From positions 3,720,001 through 3,784,000 of the forward strand of contig JASJZC010000005.1 of NCBI GenBank assembly GCA_037178855.1: 64,000 nucleotides of DNA, read 5' to 3'. The notes beneath the pieces are model-generated. The model was not told the origin of the DNA. It worked only from the letters and a program-made list of their open reading frames with translations, and did no database searches. Below, piece after piece: positions 56,523 to 64,000 of this stretch (position 1 is the first letter of the stretch; every line of letters starts with the position of its first letter). The translations under genes were made by a program, and so were the position numbers. The stretch is from Oscheius sp. JU75 (taxonomy: Eukaryota; Nematoda; Chromadorea; Rhabditida; Rhabditidae).

Positions 56523-57332
56523 ATTGTTATCCAATAAACTGTCTACTATAAATTTCGAACCATCTGCTCGCAGGTCATTTGTCAATAGTCTCGGTCTCGG
56601 GTTGCAGGACCGCAGGAAAGGAATAGGAGAGGACAAAAAGCAAAGACTTCCGGGAAAACAGAAGACAAAGTGGGATAGGTGCAATTAAACACGATTTCTG
56701 GACGACGAAGACGTCAAAGTTTTAATTGCTCTCTCTGCTTTGCCTCTTCTTTCGCTCTATTACTCAACGGCATGTGATCGAGAGTCCTTATATCTGTAAC
56801 TGGCAGATGAAAGGACAGTCGAGAGCCCAGCGGGGGAGAATGTTTACTTTCCTCTCACCTAATAGGTAGCTCGACCAATTAGTCGTATCGAAAGTCTGCT
56901 TATCAGTAGTATCTCTATGCAAATGAGACCACGCCCTCATCCCTACTGGCTATTAGGAGCCGCCTGGCTCCGCCCTTCTCTCGCACTAACTCATTCGAAT
57001 ATGGCCGTTCGTAAACAGCCTCACACTCCTAAAATGACTTCTTTTTTGATCTCATTCCATTGGCAGACATGTCATTCACGGCCCAGCCATGAGTTATTCA
57101 CTGCCGCGCTTCCGCGAACAGGCTTCGTCTCCTCTCCCTTCCCTCATAAAAGTGACCACAACAAGGCTTTTTGTACATGTTGACACCCTCTAATCACATT
57201 GTCTCTCCGACTATCATTGCTCTCGTCACACAATCTCCCTGTCTATTTCCTCATGAGTCTATTCAGGCATAGCGTCGTCTTTGTCCAGTCCGAGTCGTTT
57301 TCCTCCGGATTCGTCATGTTCCCGGCGGCTCG
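56523..57332 (+). promoter_or_regulatory. Upstream region of the receptor phosphatase, with an octamer site
   Basis: About 810 bases between the ABAT stop and the start of the receptor phosphatase. A perfect ATGCAAAT octamer, the POU-domain consensus, lies at 56917-56924, close to a GC box-like ccgccc at 56971-56976. ORFs here (for example 56917-57183 plus, and 57243-57608 minus, which extends into the next gene) show nothing recognisable. The functional reading of the octamer is inference; such 8-mers occur by chance about once per 65 kb per strand. Confidence 0.3.
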
Positions 57333-60300
57333 ATGAGTCCCTTTCTTCTTCTTTTTTTTGTCACGAGCTCGTTGGCTGAGCATGCAGTCATCACGCCACA
57401 GAACTCGAGTCAGACCGTCATTCGGTGTCCCGTTGCCGAGAGCTTTATTCAGGTGACTATAGTCGTTTTTCCTTCTCATTAAGCGTTCTCTGGGAGAGAC
57501 ACGGACTGACAGCTCAAACGGAACGCCGACTAATCCTACGCATTTCAGACTCACATGGCTCCTGACTTTGAGTCTCCACAGCTCGTTCGAAGGCTTGACT
57601 GGTTCCACGATGAAGCCTTAGTAGCCAGCTATCAGTCGGTGAGTCGTGATTATCGCTCTGTTTCCGCCCATCACTCATTTCCTTTCGCCCTACTCACACT
57701 CATCAATTATTCCTCCAATGAGGTAGATTCATTCTCGTTCATTTATCATCTCTCGGGTGTTTTCGTAGAAAAGAAAGTCGCGGGCCTAATCCCCGGCTGG
57801 ATCAACTGGTAACGCGATTCTTTCTGACCGAGGACCACTACCCGAAGGTGGCTCTAATGCGGACACTCGTGGCCAATCACAAATACTATTTCCTCCGTTT
57901 ATTTGCGCTCCTGGAATGGCCAATGCCTCAATGCCCTTGGAGCAGTACAACACCCTTCGGTAGTCGAAGACATTCATTAGACATATGGGGTTTGGGTAAT
58001 TGGACTGACTGTTGGCGCATTGATGACCATCCAGCTGATGGATTGTCGTCTGTTTCCCACGCGAAAGAAAGAACAGTTAGTCATTCAATAGGGGGCTTGT
58101 ATGCGCATCTGCTGCCAAGGTGTGAGTCGGCTACTGTCAATAGCCTTATTTGTCCTATGCTAATCAGGGGTCGCAGCCGGAAATCGTGTCTTGACCCGGT
58201 CGTACACGCGAAAGTCGGGATCTCTTCTGATCTTCCTTTCTCCTAAATAGTCATCTGGCAATTACTCCCTTAAAAGTATGCCGATCACATACTTTTCGCA
58301 GAATAATGGCTTAGTGTGTGGCTCCAATTACGCTGAAAGGCTCCCGTTACAACTGAGAGACAATCCGGATGCCCATACTGTCTAATTAGGCACTTGACTC
58401 CATCTGTCCGCGAGCCACCTGCAGATAGCGGTCAGTTTACTGACCACTTTCGAAATAGATGCAAAGAGTCCCCTGTGAAATGCTTTCTGATGTTATCTGC
58501 AGTAGTTACGCAACGAGCAGATGGTCATTGTGAATTCCCCGCTTCCTTCGGAGAAGAGAGAGAGACGACAATTAGGGCCTTGAACCGAGATACATCTTTC
58601 AGAATGTAGTAGCCGACGCATCCAGACAATGGTGGGTGGCAGACAGTCGATTCGAGCTGCAACGACCATTCTACTCCTTGAAACTGTCGCCAGTTTTACC
58701 AGGAGATGCGGGAATCTACCGATGTCGATTGGAGACGGATCCTCTCTTCACACTCTCTTTGACGACATCTCATATGGAATTGAATGTATTGGGTGGGTTG
58801 TGATCTATTCGGAATGCAAAGAGAGAGGCTGCTTGTCGTAGTAATTGTCCTGAACGGCAGTCATTTCTTGGCTCTGATGGATGGTCTGACTCAGTCGATC
58901 CTATCTCTAATTGAAGCTGCTAACCACGGTTCAACGATTAACATTTAACGGCCGAATGGACAGAACGGAGGAGCTGGAGGAGGCTACTAATTGCTTGGTC
59001 AATCTAAGGGAGTCTCTCCTTCGTGGAAATAGACTCAATCAAGTTATCGCGATTATTCGATTGCCAGACCTAAATTGAGAAGTTCCAACACCTAAATCCC
59101 TGGAGACTTGTTCAAACTTGTCAGAACTAAGCCCAGAGAAATTCCATTCGCTTGATGATGCTCAAGGCTGAAACGTCGGAGAGTCCTACCCCATCATGCT
59201 GTCTGGGGTCGAGCAGGAACAAACACTCCGGCTACAGGACCATTCTTGTGAGCAGTGCCACTCTGGCCAAGTTGGAAGTCTGCTTGAAGATCTTCGAATG
59301 TTCCGCGAAGAAGACGACGATTCGAGAGGAGATGATTGAAGAAGAGACACGCCAAACGCTGTTCGACTTCTTGGTGGACTGTGGACAGAGAAAGTACCAG
59401 ATAATCAAAAAGATGATCGACAAGATCGAGAAGAATATGAAATATCTGGAGCAGGCGGAACATGTCAACGAGAAAAGGACAAAAAAAAAGGGCTGAGTCG
59501 CGACATTGACCAGATCAGACAACTGCAGAAACTCAGCGACACTAAGATTGCATAATAAATGGCATCTGTTTTAGTGCGACCGTCTCCACCGTCTACTCCT
59601 GAGATCACAGCCATCACAAATAGATCAGTTACGCTCAGTTGGACGCATTCCCCTGCTCGCGCTCATCGCCCAATCATCCGATTCTCTATCAGTGTCAGGT
59701 AATCTTCTTTTATCTCGAGACGAGATGAACCAAAGTGTTTTTAGATTACTAGCAGATGGAAGCAGATTCATCATCCCCGCTCCCAGCAATGGCACATCAA
59801 TTCAAGTCGATGCTCTATCTCCATTCTCGCTTTACAGCTTTGCAGTAAGGGCGGAAAACGCGGCTGGCCTCAGTGATTTCGGGCCCGAGAAGACACAAAG
59901 AACTCTGGGAGAGGCTCCGACATATCCTCCCCGAATCACAGGAGTCACAAATGGAAGTGATGGCTGTGTAGCCGTCAGTGTTGAGGAACCTTTTCAAATG
60001 CACGGGCAAATCCAAAATTACTTTGTCTCTTTGGCTGGAGAAGGTTTGAAACCGGCCAGTGAGAGGTGGGTAGTGGAGTAACAGATAGAACGATATCCTC
60101 AGATTTGGACGAGGGAACGGCCCATTGACGATTTGTGGCTTGCAGCCATCCAGAGCCTATACCATATCGATAACTGCACAAACGCAATTCGGAACTTCTC
60201 CACCTGCTCAACACACGTTTCATACGGATCTATCAGGTGATCTACAGTTTCAATTTATAAATTTCCGTTTCAGTCCCACAAACGGCTCCCACCAACGTGA

Positions 60301-63300
60301 CAGTACAGGCAGTCGTCGGCACTCCCAAATTGTTGGTCAGATGGAAACCGCCCGAGAGAAGTCAAGACATTATACAGTACAACGTGTATCACAAGGCTCA
60401 AGGACAGAACAAATGGAAAGTCGAACGCCTGCCAATCACCGGAAAGAGTCTGCTCAAGCACGAAGTAATCGGACTAAGTGAGTGCTCTTGAATTTGCTAG
60501 ACTAAGCTTCTGTCAGACCCGCGAACCGTCTATTCGATCCGTCTATCCGCTGTTTCGACAAAAGGCGAAGGTCCTCGGAGTGTAGAACACATCGTTGCGA
60601 CTGATGTTATCAGTGAGTTCACTCTAGTAGAGCAAAAAAGATTCCAGTTCCTCCGGCTGTTGAAATAGAGAAGATCTCATACGATTGTCATGAAGGTGTC
60701 TTCATCCAATGGACACCAGTTCCCGGTCGACCAGAATATAAGGTAGAAGTTGGAAATCTGTCGAACACTCTCTCCTATAACACGAGTCAGACGAGCGTAA
60801 GTAGTAATATTTCATATCTCCAGATATGATTTGTAGATTCAACTGAACAATCTACTTCTCAATCAAGAATATTCCGTCCGTGTGGCAGCTGCTCAAAGGA
60901 GCAGAGTGGACGATGTGACTCATCTGCCGGGACAATGGGGAATGGAACAGCGGTTCATCTTATCCAGTAAGTATAAGTGGAATACCTTATTCTACCAACT
61001 AGATGGTTGCAAATACCAGTCGTCTCTCTGTTCTTCATCGGGGGCCAAATGTCAACCGTTGGTTGCCGCAGTCCCGGTTCGAAGTTTCCCTCTATTTCTC
61101 TTCCTAGTGGCTCTCAGCGTCTTCCTCATACTTTGCCTATTCGTCTTCTTCTTCCTTAAAGGGTGAGTCTTTTGAATCTTTTGATGTATTTACCCTACGA
61201 TCCAGACACTGCTTGGATGTGAAGGCTCTGCTGAAGAAGAATAAGGAGAAGTGTGTCTATCTGGATGAGATCACTCCCCTTGTTTACGGTAACCTTCAAA
61301 AGTTTTATCTTTTACTTCTAGCTTACAGATTCGGCCGGATTCGAAGACATTCCAGTCGAACTCTTCTACGGATACTGCCTGGATTTGGCCAAATCCAACA
61401 ACGCCAAATATAAATTGCAATTTGAGCAGATCGAGCAGATGACCAATGGGATAACGTCGGAAACGGATAGTTTGGATAAGAACCTGGACAAGAACCGCTA
61501 TCTCAACATTGGGGCCATTGACTCTTCTCGCGTCCGGCTCCACTCAAGCGACCAGGACTATATTAATGCCAGCTGGATCGACGTGGGTTTCAATTTGGAT
61601 AAGTCGCTAATTGGCGACCACCTAGTGGGCTAGTCGATTAATTTTTGAGGACAGTGCAAAGAGAATACATTTTCAGTCGTGTGACAAGAAGGCCATGTAC
61701 ATAGCCACGCAGGCTCCAATGCCAAACACCTTTGCAGACTTGTAGGTCACATGAAAAACTTGAAGAAAAACAACTTTAGCTGGACGATGGTTTGGCAGGA
61801 GCGATCAAATGTGATTGTCGTAATTACGAACTTGATCGAGGATGGAAGAGTACGTTCTATTGGTTCCAATTACTTCGAAGCATTTTAGAGAAAATGTGAC
61901 CAGTACTGGCCCAGTTCCTCCAGCAGTCCTCAAGCTCACGGATCCTATCAGGTATCGCTCGTCAGCGAGACCAACAACGCCTACTTCTCTCATCGCGTGC
62001 TCAATCTCAAAATAGTCAAATGTGTCCCTCCTGTATGTCTTTCCTTATAATCCAATTCAACAGCATTGAATTCAGACGGAACGCCGAGTTCATCAGCTTC
62101 ATTTCCACGGTTGGCCAGATCACGGAGTGCCTGATTCAGTTTTTCCTTTGCTCAATTTCATGCATTTTGTCTCGGATATCCATACAACGGGTCCCATCGT
62201 CGTTCATTGCAGGTATTTTAGTCTCTTTTGATGATGGTTTGTACTGGGTTCAGTGCTGGAGTAGGTAGGTCCGGATCCTTCATTCTAGTGGACAGTATGC
62301 GGCGTCATCTGACCAATCAACGAAAGTTGAATCTGATGGGTCATCTAGTTCACATGAGGAGACAGCGAGAGAAACTGGTCCAGACTGTGGTTAGTCGAGA
62401 CCCTAAAACTAAAGAAAACTCAATTAGGAACAGTACATCTTCTGTCATCAGGCAGTCAGTCAGTTGATCCGACACGGAATCACCAGGGTACACGTCGATC
62501 TTTTCCAGGTTTGTCTCTTTTTCCTGTTGCTGTAACTATACCTATCATTGCAGAGATACATCGACTACCTCGGGGAGGAAAATGCCAATGGAAAGTCGCG
62601 AATCGAGATGCAGTACGAGGTGAGAAAGAACCAGGTTCAATCTAATCCGTTTAGGAACTGTACAAGTGTAAACACGTTCCTCAATGTTCTCTGCCGGAAG
62701 AGTACATCGTTCTGCCCGGTTATCATCGAATCGAGGAGTTTCTTGTGGCTAGTTGGCCGGTTGAGAATGAGCAACTGTGGGAGCTGATCTGGAAAAGGAA
62801 CTGTCAGACTGTCGTTCTTTTGGGAGACAACTCCTATTGGATTCATCTGGAGACTGTCAGAGAGATGTCAATTCAATACGGGGAACAGTTTGTCGTGCTA
62901 CAAAAGGGAGAAGATCAGCTGTGTGTCAAGATCATCCTACTTGACCCAGCCGTGTTGGAGACCAATTTCTGGAAAGAAGTCGAACGACTACAGAAGAAAA
63001 TTCAAGCATATCACGATGGTCCCCTGCTCATTCTCAACCCTCTTCAAAAACTACACACGGTTTGATAAAATTAATGCAAAGTGAATAGTTATTCAGACGT
63101 CCTCTCTCACTCGCAATGGAGGAGTGACAACCACTCTTGCCAATGGCTCGCCTCTGAGTCAAACGCTGTCTCTTCCTTGTCTCGTTCAAACCACTTCTCC
63201 TTCTCTCGCATACTGTATGTGTGCTCTCACCGCTCTTGCCTGTCAACTCGAGTCTACGGGTTGTCTCGATGTCGTCTCCATCATCTCCTCTTACCATTGT

Positions 63301-63372
63301 CTTTGGCAACTCCGTGATATAGAATTCATTTATGATCAATTGACCATTTTAGTGGGAGGTAGTCGGGTCTAA
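57333..63372 (+). CDS. Receptor-type protein tyrosine phosphatase (Ig + FN3 + D1 + degenerate D2)
   Basis: Cell-surface receptor phosphatase. Exon 1 (57333-57452) has signal peptide [17 protein letters not shown] and begins an Ig domain (TVIRCPVAE), continued in 57549-57638 ([13 protein letters not shown]). The exon at 58603-58792 finishes it ([14 protein letters not shown]). Splice phases match across introns of 964 and 782 nt, far above local size. Fibronectin III domains follow ([36 protein letters not shown]-like). The membrane helix is [23 protein letters not shown] near 61090-61160. D1 has [26 protein letters not shown] and the active site [14 protein letters not shown] near 62240-62275. 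D2 keeps a Cys but lacks the P-loop Arg. Resembles LAR or nematode CLR-1 type receptors. Confidence 0.85.
59152..59555 (+). CDS. Coiled-coil ORF nested in a receptor-phosphatase intron, frame break
   Basis: Inside the 782-nt intron 58793-59574, the same strand carries an intronless frame. It reads [20 protein letters not shown], then [20 protein letters not shown] and [18 protein letters not shown]. This is a charged heptad-like helix with real-protein composition. The frame stops just after an A9 run at about 59480-59488. If one base there is disregarded it continues [20 protein letters not shown] to a TAA at 59553-59555. Family unrecognised. Could be a nested gene, an inserted gene copy, or an alternative exon. 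Confidence 0.35.
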
Positions 63373-63500
63373 CCTCAACTTGAATAATAAATATTTATAG
63401 CTGAAACAAGTAAATACAACCCCGAAAACCCGGGTTAAAGTCGAGGGCAAAGGCCCATTGCACAGATGATATCACAGAATAATAATAAAAAAAGTGACTA

Positions 63501-64000
63501 TTACGATTCATCTTCATCGTCGGCCTTCGTCGACATCAAGGGCCGGGTGTCTACCGACTTATTGCCCAAACTGACTACACGTTTCTTGTTGCTCATTTCC
63601 AGCCATTTCACATAGGTATAGGCAGCAGATCCGAGGAGAACAATAGCGTTACTGGCCCACCTGAAAAGAAACGTTTAAATTTTATAACTAAAAAAAATAC
63701 CACATGAGCGTCTTGACTTCCTGCCACCATGTTACAGCCATCACTGTTTGAGCGGCGGCCTTTGCGGTGCCAGAAATGTTATGTGTCAGCGGAGAAGTTG
63801 CCTGTAAAAAAGGACGCAATTGATTGACTTTATCTCTTACCTGAATCTGCCAGCCAGTGACGTATCCCATCATGAAGCCGAAAACTCCGGAAAGAGTCAT
63901 GAGGGTCCAGAAAGAGAAATCGAATAGCTTGGGAAAATAGAGAATTTCGCTGAATTCGCCGCTGTAAAACGATTATTGTTTCGATAGATAACATAAAACA
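63501..64000 (-). CDS. SLC35C1: GDP-fucose transporter, C-terminal part only
   Basis: Golgi nucleotide-sugar antiporter importing GDP-fucose for fucosylation. Only the C-terminal helices are in the window; the 5' part lies to the right of 64000. MTLSGVFGFMMGYVTGWQIQ, then ATSPLTHNISGTAKAAAQTVMAV and WASNAIVLLGSSAYTYVKWLEM match the conserved last three helices (TSPLTHNISGTAK is diagnostic of the family). The cytosolic tail ends KADDEDES before the stop at 63501-63503. Two introns of about 40 nt are visible. Convergent with the receptor phosphatase, 128 bp apart. Confidence 0.92.

Noticed and set aside
57243-57608. Minus-strand ORF of 121 codons.
   Set aside because: It is antisense to the signal peptide and first Ig exons of the receptor phosphatase and has no recognisable feature.
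57722-58246. A 175-codon plus-strand frame (containing [20 protein letters not shown]) considered as an exon.
   Set aside because: Its phase does not fit the flanking Ig exons. The exons at 57549-57638 and 58603-58792 join directly in phase 0 to complete the Ig fold, so this frame is intronic.

Overview
The window is eukaryotic nuclear DNA from a small, gene-dense animal genome. The genes are animal ones (a receptor tyrosine phosphatase with Ig and fibronectin III domains, an LHX1/5-class LIM homeobox gene, a torsin, a 7TM receptor, an MSP-domain protein). They are packed head to tail, head to head and tail to tail, with gaps often under 150 bp. They are cut by very small GT..AG introns, mostly 29-60 nt. 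Several same-strand neighbours are 60-136 bp apart with an acceptor-like AG just upstream of the second ATG, which fits polycistronic transcription with trans-splicing. The MSP-domain gene and a KDPxYxTL repeat protein point me towards a nematode. Tunicate or mesozoan-like compact genomes also have tiny introns, so I do not assign a phylum.

Layout. 1-10.6 kb: HUWE1 (minus, HECT end outside the window). 11.4-13.0 kb: proteasome ATPase PSMC4 (minus). 13.4-19.2 kb: mitochondrial EF-G2 followed 60 bp later by a divergent, possibly gamma-tubulin-complex gene (plus). 19.2-20.5 kb: LIM homeobox (minus). 21.6-23.1 kb: a small secretory-type gene head to head with a divergent torsin. 23.2-26.0 kb: a 7TM receptor and GHITM (minus). 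26.2 kb: a short inverted-repeat element. 27.0-27.7 kb: ribosomal protein L15 (minus, with a homopolymer frame problem). 28.1-29.4 kb: MSP-domain gene. 29.6-35.3 kb: ABCC/MRP transporter. 36.2-38.2 kb: MCMBP. 38.6-39.5 kb: repeat-bearing membrane protein. 40.6-43.7 kb: MCTS1 and the queuosine salvage gene QNG1, with mariner and PP1 debris inside an MCTS1 intron. 44.2-48.1 kb: PEBP, FICD, LC3 and LSM7. 48.5-53.7 kb: KDM5 demethylase. 53.9-54.2 kb: an 81-residue single-pass membrane protein. 54.6-56.5 kb: GABA transaminase. 57.3-63.4 kb: receptor tyrosine phosphatase. 63.5-64 kb: 3' end of a GDP-fucose transporter.

Most genes are housekeeping: ubiquitin-proteasome (HUWE1, PSMC4), autophagy (LC3), ER proteostasis (FICD, torsin), translation (RPL15, EF-G2, MCTS1, QNG1), RNA processing (LSM7), replication (MCMBP) and chromatin (KDM5). 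Accessory material is limited to transposon remnants, gene fragments lodged in the few long introns, and several small unrecognised ORFs. Exon joins were read by eye from splice signals and reading frame, so individual joins can be wrong even where the gene identity is firm.
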